The notes below the pieces were generated by a model. It was not told the origin of the DNA and did no database searches. It was given only the letters and a program-made list of their open reading frames with translations. A stretch of DNA of 64,000 nt from Candidatus Fredericiella danica (GTDB taxonomy: Bacteria > Chloroflexota > Anaerolineae > Caldilineales > Caldilineaceae): NCBI GenBank assembly GCA_016713335.1, contig JADJPH010000011.1:62001-126000 (forward strand), in the 5' to 3' direction. Shown in pieces: positions 44,183 to 52,229 of this stretch. Within the stretch, counting starts at the first letter, position 1. Each line of letters opens with the position of its first letter. The position numbers and the translations under genes were made by a program.

Positions 44183-44803
44183 CTAATTCGACTTGAGCAA
44201 GTGCTGAACGTCCGCCACAATGTCGGTTGGGGCAGCGTCTGTTGGGTAGATCGCGCGCAGGTCGTTGTTCTTGTCCACCAAGAAGACTACTGCGGTATGG
44301 TCGACGAAATAATCCGTGGCAGCGGCGTCCTTGCCCTCCTCAATCCGCTTTTCGGCATAGATCTTGAAATCGTCCTTTACCTGCTTTTGCGCATCGAGCG
44401 GCACATTTACGCCGGTAAAATTCGAATCGAAATTGCGGACATAGTCTCTGAGACGCTCTGCCGTATCACGTTCCGGGTCAACCGTGACAAAGATGACCGC
44501 GACATTTTTCTTTTCCTCGTCGCTCAGTTGGTTGTAGACAACTCGCATATTTGCCAGTGTGAGCGGGCAGACATCCGGACAGTAGGTGTATCCAAAGAAG
44601 ACGAGTTTGACCTTCCTGCCGACCTCTTTAAGATCAAAAGTCTCGCCGTCGCCCTGTGTGCCCTGCAAAGTGGGCGCGGGCAAGATGGGATCATAGGCCG
44701 TTCCGCGGAACTGATAGGGTTGCCCACAGGCGTTCAGGACCAGGATCAAGGGAAAGAGCAACAGCATCCAATGCACCCGACGGCCGGTAAGTTTCGTAAT
44801 CAT
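44183..44803 (-). CDS. Sco1/SenC-family copper-binding lipoprotein
   Basis: Thioredoxin-fold lipoprotein that delivers copper to the CuA site of cytochrome c oxidase in studied members. Signal peptide with lipobox LVLNAC; the metal-binding CxxxC is TYCPDVCP; the third ligand His is in YFVDHTAVVFLVD. 206 residues, normal. Its ATG overlaps the stop of the upstream thioredoxin-like gene (ATGA). No oxidase genes are in the window. Confidence 0.92.
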   Translation of the reverse strand: MITKLTGRRVHWMLLLFPLILVLNACGQPYQFRGTAYDPILPAPTLQGTQGDGETFDLKEVGRKVKLVFFGYTYCPDVCPLTLANMRVVYNQLSDEEKKNVAVIFVTVDPERDTAERLRDYVRNFDSNFTGVNVPLDAQKQVKDDFKIYAEKRIEEGKDAAATDYFVDHTAVVFLVDKNNDLRAIYPTDAAPTDIVADVQHLLKSN

Positions 44804-45628
44804 TCGCCTTCCTCTCCCGTTGCTTCGTCGCCATTTTGCAGACTCGCCAGCAAGTCACTCCATTCCTTCAGGCATGCCTGATTGAGCCCGCTGTTGTACC
44901 ACAGCCGCATCTCGCTCAGAAGTGCGAGTTCGAGTTCGGCCGTGATCCCCCAGTTGCGGTCTCCTCTTCGATAAGGCGTTCATACTCTGGGTGAGCCGCC
45001 AGCCATGCTTCGAGCTTCGGTTCTGCAGCGGCCGGTCGTGGCCCCCACTGCCCCTGCAATTCCCAGTCTTCATCAAACAAAAAGAACTGGGGCAGGTCCC
45101 ACTCTTCGTACGCGGCGCCAAGGTCGACATCCGGCAGCAAAATCGTCAGGGGTGAGAGGTCTTCTTCGTCACTCAGGATGCGCAATTGGAGGCGCGCACC
45201 GGCATCGAGCAGGCGTGATGATCGGCAGCACGGCGACGGTGTCCGGGTCATCGATAGTCGCCAACGAAAGCACATTGAGTGTAAACGGATAGTTCACGGC
45301 AAGGACCTGTAACTGCGGACCGAGCCGGAACTCAGCGTAGCGCTGCCAGAGGAGCCGAGAGTGACGCGGCGCAGCGCCGGCAAACTCGCGAAAAGGGGTG
45401 CGCCTGGATGTAGGCGAGTAACTTATCGGTAATTGGGATGGTAGCGATGCGCGTCAACGGCGCGCTCAATGGGATTGGCGCCTGCTGGCTAACTTCATCG
45501 GCGGCTGGGAACGCTGTTACAGCGTCCTCCGCCCCTTCGATTTCCAACGGCTCATCTTCCGCATATTCGAGGTCAACATCCAGGTCGGACTCTTCGTCAA
45601 ACTCGTCAAGCGGTGCAAAGTCTTTCAT
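44800..45628 (-). CDS. Thioredoxin-fold protein coupled to Sco1, several frameshifts
   Basis: From ATG 45628 an acidic N-terminal region (DEFDEESDLDVDLEYAEDEP) leads to a core spread over three frames: PITDKLLAYIQAHPF, then LLWQRYAEFRLGPQLQVLAV and NYPFTLNVLSLATIDDPDTV, then LQLRILSDEEDLSPL, YEEWDLPQFFLFDEDWELQG and LAAHPEYERLIEEE, then ELALLSEMRLWYNSGLN. The strand order and PQFFLFDEDW suggest a thioredoxin-like fold lacking a CxxC. The end overlaps the Sco1 start codon, so the genes are coupled. At least three indels. Function unknown; electron or copper handling with Sco1 is a guess. Confidence 0.55.
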
Positions 45629-45736
45629 ATGCGCGTCAATATATCACACCTGCATGAGGTGTTCCCAGTGCCGGGAATGGCCGGTGAGATAACTGCGCAC
45701 CCGATACTGCGCGCAAGCTCATCTTTTAAGCGCGCC

Positions 45737-46024
45737 CTACGCCATCGGCAGTTCCTTGAAGGCTTCCACCTGGCCACGAATGGCGCGCTCCGTGGGCAGA
45801 CGCTCAATGCTGGAGGCGCCAAAGAAGCCGGCGATTCCCGGCATGCGCTTCAGGGCAATCCCCACGTTTTCCGGCTCGTCAAATGGGCCACCGTGGCAGA
45901 TGACCAGGAGATCTTTTCGCACCGACCACCCTGCTTCTGCCAATTCCATGACACGGGCGATGGAGTCATCAAGCGACAGTGCATGGGCGGCGCCGATACT
46001 CCCGGCGGTCGTCAGCCCCATGTG
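45737..46024 (-). CDS. PEP-hydrolase-like TIM-barrel protein, 3' fragment
   Basis: C-terminal part, in frame from HMGLTTAGSIGAAHALSLDD, with LLVICHGGPFDEPENV and GFFGASSIERLPTERAI as phosphate-binding loops of the barrel. Joins the 5' piece near 46022, where an added AT in cacatgggg would give VAHMGLTTAG. Confidence 0.8.
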   Translation of the reverse strand, partial: HMGLTTAGSIGAAHALSLDDSIARVMELAEAGWSVRKDLLVICHGGPFDEPENVGIALKRMPGIAGFFGASSIERLPTERAIRGQVEAFKELPMA

Positions 46025-46568
46025 CGACCAACAGATCACAGCCGGCACTGGCCATGGCGCGGGCTTCATCAACGGTGAATGCATAGGGCGATGTGAAGAG
46101 GTCCATCTCATGGGCAAGTTGGATCATGGCCACTTCCTTGTCGTAGCCCATCCCGGTCCCTTCAAGATTGGTGCGGAAGGTGCCGTCAAAAAGCCCGACA
46201 GTCGGAAAATTCTGGACGCCGGAAAAACCGATCCGGCGCAATTCGGCGAGGAAGACCGGCATGAGACGGAAGGGATCGGTGCCACAAACGCCGGCCAGGA
46301 CGGGCGTATCCTTGACCACCGGCAGCACCTCCGCTGCCATGTCGACGACGATGGCATTGGCATCGCCGTACGGGAGCAGACCCGCCAGCGATCCCCGGCC
46401 TGCCATGCGATACCGGCCTGAGTTGTAGATGATCAGCAGATCCGCACCACCGGCCTCGGCGAACTTTGCAGAAATGCCGGTGCCGGCGCCGCAGCCGACA
46501 ATCGGGCGACCGGCCGCAATCTGTGTGTGCAATCGTTTCAGAATCTCATTGCGCGCAATGCCAACCAT
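46022..46568 (-). CDS. PEP-hydrolase-like TIM-barrel protein, 5' fragment
   Basis: N-terminal two thirds of a phosphoenolpyruvate-mutase-superfamily barrel of the PEP-hydrolase-like family (PF09370 type): GRPIVGCGAGTGISAKFAEA, GGADLLIIYNSGRYRMAGRG, VLAGVCGTDPFRLMPVFL and GVQNFPTVGLFDGTFR. Members are regularly found with UPF0261 proteins, as here (the gene upstream), but no reaction is established to my knowledge. GGAGGATATCC precedes the ATG at 46568. Probably the last gene of the catabolic operon, together with its 3' piece. Confidence 0.82.
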
Positions 46569-46642
46569 TTGGATATCCTCCAGGTGAGATCAGGACAACG
46601 GTGGTTCAATTGATTGAACAGGGCGAGGCTGCCGGCAACTGC

Positions 46643-47060
46643 TCACTTGTTCAAGAGCGCAAGCAGTTGCTTCACCGCAGTCTCGGCAAAGATCGGATCG
46701 TTGATATTGGCGTCGACTTCTATGATAGGAATACCGGTTCGCACCTGGGTCCGAATCGCGTCAAAGCATGCGGCGTTGCACGCCGGATCCCAGAAGGCGC
46801 CGCCTGGGCTATCCAGTTGCGATACACCCTGAAGTGGCAAGAGGATGGCTACAGGCGCACTGGCTGCATTTGCAGCGGCAGCAATCATCTCGCCGATGCG
46901 GCGATTTTCCTCCACGTTTGTGCGCAGCAGTGTGATGTTCGGATTCCATTCATAGAGGGTGCGTTCCCGGTAGTACACCGGCACGGTGTCGCGCGCCCAG
47001 AAATTGGCCATATCGACGCAGCCCGGCGCCAGCACCGTTGGCACACCGGCGCGCCGCCGC
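46643..47060 (-). CDS. UPF0261 (Tm-1-like) protein copy 1, 3' fragment
   Basis: C-terminal half, in frame from AGVPTVLAPGCVDMANFW: continues ERTLYEWNPNITLLRTNVEE, then PVAILLPLQGVSQLDSPGGA and FWDPACNAACFDAIRTQV. The frame break lies in a gcgcgc stretch near 47060, where two extra bases would give WAAARAGVPTV. Confidence 0.83.
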
Positions 47061-47852
47061 CCATAAGCGGTCGGCGCCGGCGGATAAGACGCCACCACAG
47101 ACTTCATCCGCCAATTCAGTGGTGGTGAGATCCAGGTTTGCTGCGATGAAGCCATCGGTAATCAACGATTCCATCGTCCGCCCGCCCGTCCCGGTGGCAT
47201 GAAAGACCAGCACTTCGAAGTCCTGCGCTTCGAGCAAAGTGCGGGCATGATCCACACAGGCGGTCGTATTCCCAAACATGCTTGCCGTAACGAGGGGTTT
47301 TTCGTCGCGGGCCGGCGCCGGCGCTTGCGTCACCATGCCAACAATGGCCCCGGCCGCGTTTGTGTAGATCGTGCGGCTAAAGCGATTGATCCCGGCAACG
47401 TCGACGATGGAGGGGATCATCACAATATCGCGGGCGCCCACAAAGGCAGCGACATCCCCGCCCGCAACCGTGGACACCATCACCTTTGGCACACCGATTG
47501 GCAGCGCCCGCATCGCGGCTGTGGTGATCGAGGTGCCGCCACTGCCCCCCATCCCCAGGATGCCGGCGAGCCGGCCTTCGGCATGCAACGTGCGTACAAC
47601 ACTGGTAAGCCCGTCGCTCATGGTGCGCATGGCGAGCGCCTTGTCCCCAGCACTGCGCAGTTCGTCCAGTGATCGTCCCCCTGCGGCCGCAACTTCACGA
47701 TTGCTGATATCCGGTGCAAATGGACCGTCACCCATGACGCCGAAATCAACGACAATCGTGGGCACGCCGCGAGCTTGAATCAAATCACGTACAAATGCAA
47801 ACTCGGCGCCCTTGGTATCCAGTGCGCCGGCCAGGACAATTGAACCGTTCAT
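47055..47852 (-). CDS. UPF0261 (Tm-1-like ATP-binding) protein copy 1, 5' fragment
   Basis: N-terminal half of a UPF0261 protein, related to the nucleotide-binding half of the tomato Tm-1 protein. Visible: IVLAGALDTKGAEFAFVRDL, LAGILGMGGSGGTSITTAAM, MVSTVAGGDVAAFVGARDIV and FHATGTGGRTMESLITDGF. GGAGGGG stands just before the ATG at 47852. Two UPF0261 copies plus a creatininase-family gene and a PEP-hydrolase-like gene lie together here. The family is thought to act in catabolism of sugar-derived acids but I know no assigned reaction. A GC-rich hairpin precedes the gene. Confidence 0.85.
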
Positions 47853-47872
47853 TTTCCCCTCCTGACTTGCGT

Positions 47873-47904
47873 TGGGCCGGCGAAGCGAACCCGCCGCCGG
47901 CCCA
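47873..47904 (-). promoter_or_regulatory. GC-rich stem-loop before UPF0261 copy 1
   Basis: Perfect 10-base arms (tgggccggcg / cgccggccca) with a 12-base loop between the creatininase-family gene and UPF0261 copy 1. No T tract; probably an mRNA-processing or partial-termination hairpin. Confidence 0.5.
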
Positions 47905-47911
47905 GGCATGG

Positions 47912-48838
47912 CTAGCGTACGCGCTCGATAAAGGCGCGATCGTGGACTTCCACAGGGATCTTCAGCAACTCTAGAATGCCTTTAGCCGTATGGGTGGAGA
48001 GCCGGTTGAAAGCCTCTTCGCCTTTTTCTTTCGTAGCCCGCAGCGGATTGCCAATCACGCCGCTTTCGATAAATTCGTGGTGGTCCATTGGGAAAGTGAA
48101 GTATTTGTAGCCTTCGAACTCAACGTCCGGCATGCCGTCCTTTTTCGCAAAGGTGCGGGGCAGAAAGTCTGGAATATGGGCTTTGGTAAAACCGGCACGG
48201 TCCATGCGCACGTACTTTTCATTCCAGGCCATGTCCTGCGAGGTCTCCAGTTCACTGGCGTGCCAACCAGGCGTCTCTTCGGGTGGGTTCTCCATGAGAC
48301 CGGTCAGGATGCCGACGTAGTTTTCCATGTAGGGCTTCACGAAGCTGATCAATGCCCCCGTTTCATAGCGCAACTGGCGCAGCACGGGGTCAACGACTTT
48401 CACATTGGAGCCATGGCCGTTGATGAAAACAATCCGGTTGAACCCGTGATGGATCAGGCTGCGAGCAACGTCATACATGACGGCGAGCAGGGTCGTACTC
48501 CGCAGCGTGATCGTGCCGCGCCCCTGTCCTGGTTCATGCATGTGCTGCGGCGAGTAACCGGCCCACAGCGGTGGGGTATGTAAGACACCGATCATCTCGG
48601 CGACACGCTGGGAGATTTCGACTGCGGTGATCGTGTCCGTATAGATGGGGAGATGGGGACCATGTTGCTCAAAGCTCGCAATCGGCACCAGCACCAGGTC
48701 CTTCACCTTCAGATATTCCTGGACATCGACGAAACTCAAGTTGCCGATATCCCACGACAGGAATTTGGCGCGAAAGTCCTCGTCGCCAACGGTCAGGTGT
48801 GGAAGATCGCGATAGTCACGGCCGTTGTCTGCAATCAT
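47912..48838 (-). CDS. Creatininase-family amidohydrolase
   Basis: A 308-residue metal-dependent hydrolase. The family signature is present: ASFEQHGPHLPIYTDT (metal ligands Glu, His, Asp), FINGHGSNVKVVDPVL and the later Glu in HASELETS. Family members cleave cyclic amides or lactam-like bonds (creatinine, FAPy intermediates, mycofactocin precursor). Here it lies between two UPF0261 genes, so a lactone- or amide-opening step in the same pathway is possible. Its start overlaps the end of the upstream UPF0261 gene by four bases (ATGA). Confidence 0.88.
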   Translation of the reverse strand: MIADNGRDYRDLPHLTVGDEDFRAKFLSWDIGNLSFVDVQEYLKVKDLVLVPIASFEQHGPHLPIYTDTITAVEISQRVAEMIGVLHTPPLWAGYSPQHMHEPGQGRGTITLRSTTLLAVMYDVARSLIHHGFNRIVFINGHGSNVKVVDPVLRQLRYETGALISFVKPYMENYVGILTGLMENPPEETPGWHASELETSQDMAWNEKYVRMDRAGFTKAHIPDFLPRTFAKKDGMPDVEFEGYKYFTFPMDHHEFIESGVIGNPLRATKEKGEEAFNRLSTHTAKGILELLKIPVEVHDRAFIERVR

Positions 48839-49656
48839 TGTTCTTCTACTCCTTCACTCATCATTTTCAGAAAGAGATCGGCCACATCGATGCCAAAGGC
48901 AGGATCGTTGACATGGCGCGCATAGGTCTGCACAGAGATGTCGGTACGGATGGTGCTGCGAACTTCATCGAGAAACGCGGCATCGGCCACGGGGTCCCAG
49001 AATACCCCGCCAGGGTGATTGGGGATGGAAAGTCCTTCCGTCGGCACGGCGACGATCACCGGTCCTTTCGCCAGATTAAGCCGTTCGGCGAAGAGATGGC
49101 CAAGTTCAATCATCTCAGGATAGGAAGCGCGCACCAGCGTGTACTCGGGGTTGTGGTCGTAGATGGGCCGGCCCACCAGCGCCGGTGGAATGTGATTGGC
49201 GTGAAAAACCGAGAAATCGATGCAGCCGGGCACGACCACTTGCGGCACACCGGCCAGACCGACGCGCTTGAGCCGATCTGGGCCGGCATCGTGGATCCCG
49301 CCGGTCATAGGGTCGTAGATTTCGTTGGTTGTGAAGTCGATGACGCCCGTGAAATACCCCGCTTCGGCCAATTCCTCCATGGCGCGCCCGCCAACCCCGT
49401 TGGAGTGAAAAATGACGGCGTCATAACCGGCCTCCGCCAACCGATCTTTGAGCGCCATGACCGCTTTCGTGGTGTTGCCCAGCATGGTGACGGCAACATA
49501 ACGAGCGTCAGGCGCGGGTGGTGCAAGCACATGGCCGTGTTCCACCATGCCTTTCAGTGCTGCCGCCACATTGTCAAAAATGGTGGTGGCAATTGGGTTC
49601 AGGCCCAGGATATCCACGACGGAGTGCACGACGAAGATGTCGCTGGTGCCGACCAT
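48835..49656 (-). CDS. UPF0261 (Tm-1-like) protein copy 2, 3' fragment
   Basis: In frame from MVGTSDIFVVHSVVDILGLN, continuing MLGNTTKAVMALKDRLAEAG, FHSNGVGGRAMEELAEAGYF, PQVVVPGCIDFSVFHANHI and PNHPGGVFWDPVADAAFL to the end. It overlaps the start of the creatininase gene by four bases. Confidence 0.86.
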   Translation of the reverse strand: MVGTSDIFVVHSVVDILGLNPIATTIFDNVAAALKGMVEHGHVLAPPAPDARYVAVTMLGNTTKAVMALKDRLAEAGYDAVIFHSNGVGGRAMEELAEAGYFTGVIDFTTNEIYDPMTGGIHDAGPDRLKRVGLAGVPQVVVPGCIDFSVFHANHIPPALVGRPIYDHNPEYTLVRASYPEMIELGHLFAERLNLAKGPVIVAVPTEGLSIPNHPGGVFWDPVADAAFLDEVRSTIRTDISVQTYARHVNDPAFGIDVADLFLKMMSEGVEEQ

Positions 49657-49664
49657 CGGGTCAA

Positions 49665-50081
49665 AAAGTGCTTTCCCGACGCGATGGGCGACACCAATAC
49701 CTTGGGGACACCCAGCGGGAGTTGCATCATGGTGGCGGCGCCCATGACCGCGCCTTCTGCGCCCCCCATACTGGTGACGCCGGCCACCTTGCCGGCGCGG
49801 TAGTGCTCCAGGATCAACTTCTGGAGGGCGGTGCGCATGCCGGCAACGGCACGGCCACGGCTGCCCGCTGCGCGGAGTTGCTCGAGCGTGAAGCCACCAT
49901 AGGCTGCGGCTTCATAGCGTGTAATATCGTGCGCGGGGTCCAACTCGATGCCAAGCGGTTCATCCAGAATGCCTGAGTCAACCACCGTCGTCGCCAGCCC
50001 GAGCGCCTTGAGCCGGTCGCGCAGATACCCAATCTCCGCACCCTTGGTGTCAAGTGTACCGATAATGTAAACAGATCGCAT
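49665..50081 (-). CDS. UPF0261 (Tm-1-like) protein copy 2, 5' fragment
   Basis: Starts MRSVYIIGTLDTKGAEIGYL, with VAGVTSMGGAEGAVMGAATM and LGVPKVLVSPIAS. The frame is lost in tcgggaaa; one extra G gives ASGKALFDPMVGTSD and runs into the 3' piece. The paralogue at 47852 has about 35-40% visible similarity in the same motifs but differs in the loops, so the two may form a heteromer or act on different intermediates. Copies are separated by the creatininase gene. Confidence 0.85.
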
Positions 50082-50106
50082 GAGGTTGGCTCTTGGCAAG
50101 GAATTG

Positions 50107-50154
50107 CTGCGGGCCAGGGGCCGGCCACTGAGACGCCGGACCCCTGGCCCGCAG
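50107..50154 (-). promoter_or_regulatory. GC-rich stem-loop before UPF0261 copy 2
   Basis: Perfect 14-base arms (ctgcgggccagggg / cccctggcccgcag) extended by ccgg pairs, between the isomerase-like gene and UPF0261 copy 2. No T tract. Confidence 0.55.
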
Positions 50155-50160
50155 ACCGTT

Positions 50161-51048
50161 TTATCGAATCAGCGGGAGCAAAGTTTCCGCGCACATCCGA
50201 ACCTGATCGGAGTAGAACTCTTCTGTGAGCAGGTTCGAACCATGATCTTCGATGAACTTGCGTTGATCTTCGCTGATATCCACCGGATTGGTTTCGATCA
50301 TGTTCGGGAAGGGATTTGCCGGCGTGCGGTCCACCGGCGCCACGAATTCGACGGTCAGTGCGCCGTCATAACCAATGGAGGCTAAGGTGCCGACAACTTT
50401 GAGCCAATCCCAATGGCCCATGCCACAGGCAAAACGGTTGGTGTCCGCCACATGGAAGTCAACCAACATGCCCTTGGTGGCGCGAATCGCTTCAAAGGGA
50501 TCTGCTTCTTCGATGTTGACGTGGAAGGCATCCAGGCACACGCCACATTCCGGCCCAGTGGCCTTGGCCAGCGCCATCGCCTGTGCAGCGCGCGAACAGA
50601 AGTAGGTTTCGAAGCGATTCAGTGGCTCAACCGCCGGGCGGACACCCGCTTTCATGGCGTGGTCGTAGATCTCTTTCATGCTCTCAACGGCCCAGCGCCA
50701 TTCTTCTTCGGGTGAGGCATCCGGGGTGACTTTACCAACAGTTCCCGGTACAATGGTCATCTCGTATCCGTCCAGTTCCTTGACCATCGTAATGCAATCC
50801 TTCACATACTTGACCGACGATGCGCGCTCGCCCTCATCGCGTGCAAAGAGGCTGCGCCCCGCGAACATCAGTGTGACGGATCCCCAACAGCGGATGCCGT
50901 GGTCCTTGAGGAGCTTGCGCACATCCTTCGTGTTATAGACATACGGTTCACCGCTGATCTCGATGCTTTCGTAACCGTACTTTTTGAGCCGAGCCACTGT
51001 CACTTCGAGCGGTTCAGCTCGCATCCAATTGTGCATAGACAGATGCAT
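50161..51048 (-). CDS. Sugar phosphate isomerase/epimerase-like TIM barrel (1)
   Basis: A 295-residue xylose-isomerase-like TIM barrel. The metal and substrate residues lie in RPAVEPLNRFETYFCSRAAQ, CGVCLDAFHVNIEEADPFEA, MLVDFHVADTNRFACGMGHW and GALTVEFVAPVD, the Glu-Asp-His-Glu order of ketose 3-epimerases. A close structural relative is encoded at 56505. GGAG lies seven bases before the ATG at 51048. It is between the Fe-S protein and UPF0261 copy 2 in the catabolic operon. The substrate is not determined; a 3-keto-glycoside hydratase or inosose-type role is also possible in this superfamily. Confidence 0.85.
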   Translation of the reverse strand: MHLSMHNWMRAEPLEVTVARLKKYGYESIEISGEPYVYNTKDVRKLLKDHGIRCWGSVTLMFAGRSLFARDEGERASSVKYVKDCITMVKELDGYEMTIVPGTVGKVTPDASPEEEWRWAVESMKEIYDHAMKAGVRPAVEPLNRFETYFCSRAAQAMALAKATGPECGVCLDAFHVNIEEADPFEAIRATKGMLVDFHVADTNRFACGMGHWDWLKVVGTLASIGYDGALTVEFVAPVDRTPANPFPNMIETNPVDISEDQRKFIEDHGSNLLTEEFYSDQVRMCAETLLPLIR

Positions 51049-51088
51049 GTGTTTTCTCCTTGGCAAACTGAATACGAATGAGAACGAT

Positions 51089-52213
51089 TCACACAAGCTG
51101 GGAAGCGAGCAGTTCGTAAAGACCCTGCACGCGCATTCCCAATCGCGGTGCAACTTCGGACAGTATGGCCAGATCGCCTGGCGCCTCAGTCACTACGATT
51201 TGCGCACCCTGCCGCTGTGCGTCTTGCAATCGTGCCTGAGCAAGTAAATAAGCCATATGCGGTAGCGAGAAGCGCAGCGCCGTTGCGCCCGATGGATGGG
51301 CGCGTTCGCGGCGCCAGAAGAGTTCCAACGGTTCGCCGCCCAGCGCAGCGCCGAGACGGCGTGGGGCATCGCCAGAGCGACCGATGCGCGCACTGTGGGT
51401 GGGGTCGACGTAGGCCCAGGCAGCTAGCTGTTCTGCGTGTCGCAATGCCAATTGCCCCGCTTGAAGCGCATTGTCGAGCACGTCCGTCACCGCCTCCAGC
51501 ACAACTCCTTCTGGTAGTTTGAGTTGGAGGCGTTCGCCGGCCAGGTCGCCAAACGCATAGAGGTCCGCAGGCGCCAGCACGAGCAGCCGGCGGGCGCCGA
51601 CGGCGGCAACCTCAGCAATGGTCGCGGCAATGAGATCATGCGCGACAGCGGCAAAGCCTAGCGAGCTCGCCAGGTAGCCGTTATTCCGGCCACGCCCGAC
51701 CAACACCGGCTTTATCCCAATGATTTCGAGCAAGCGCGTGGCAGCTTCCAAGGCGGCAGGCCAGCGATACATTGCCTCGTCACCGACGAAGAGCGCAACC
51801 TCACCGGCGCCGGTTGGCTGGACCGGCATCTGTTCCGCATAGGGGTTGCCCCAGTGCGCCAACGCATCGGCCAGCGTATAGAGCGGGCGCGGGGCAAGCC
51901 CACTTTCAACCACCTGGTTGCGAGCGGCAACGATTGCATTGGGCAGCGGCTGGTCAGTTACGCAGTTGGCGCGGCACAGCCCGCAGTCGGCGCAGTGATA
52001 GAGCGCCCCGACGCTGTCGGTGTTCCACTCAATCAGCCCACGCCGCTGTGAGGCGATCGTCAGCGCCCACCCATGCGGTGAAAGGCTTTCCAGCTTGGTG
52101 ACTTCGCCCACGGGACACACGTGGCGACACATCAGACAGTATCTGCAGTTATCCGTTGCCCGAATCGGGTCCGTCGCTTGTGCAGGGTCGATAGGTGGGT
52201 GAGAGCTGCTCAT
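51089..52213 (-). CDS. Fe-S cluster protein of a 2-hydroxyacid dehydrogenase (GlcF-like)
   Basis: N-terminal part carries two cysteine motifs of [4Fe-4S] type, CRYCLMCRHVCPVGE and HCADCGLCRANCV. The remaining 280 residues are a Rossmann-like region without the CCG domains that GlcF normally has, so it is GlcF-like only in its ferredoxin part and in context. It follows 16 bases after the GlcD-like flavoprotein gene and probably passes its electrons to the quinone pool or another carrier. Length 374. Confidence 0.78.
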   Translation of the reverse strand: MSSSHPPIDPAQATDPIRATDNCRYCLMCRHVCPVGEVTKLESLSPHGWALTIASQRRGLIEWNTDSVGALYHCADCGLCRANCVTDQPLPNAIVAARNQVVESGLAPRPLYTLADALAHWGNPYAEQMPVQPTGAGEVALFVGDEAMYRWPAALEAATRLLEIIGIKPVLVGRGRNNGYLASSLGFAAVAHDLIAATIAEVAAVGARRLLVLAPADLYAFGDLAGERLQLKLPEGVVLEAVTDVLDNALQAGQLALRHAEQLAAWAYVDPTHSARIGRSGDAPRRLGAALGGEPLELFWRRERAHPSGATALRFSLPHMAYLLAQARLQDAQRQGAQIVVTEAPGDLAILSEVAPRLGMRVQGLYELLASQLV

Positions 52214-52229
52214 GGCAATGAATTCCCTA

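Noticed and set aside
48799..49803. 334-codon plus-strand frame
   Set aside because: Antisense to UPF0261 copy 2, which has family motifs in both pieces; the plus-strand translation has none.
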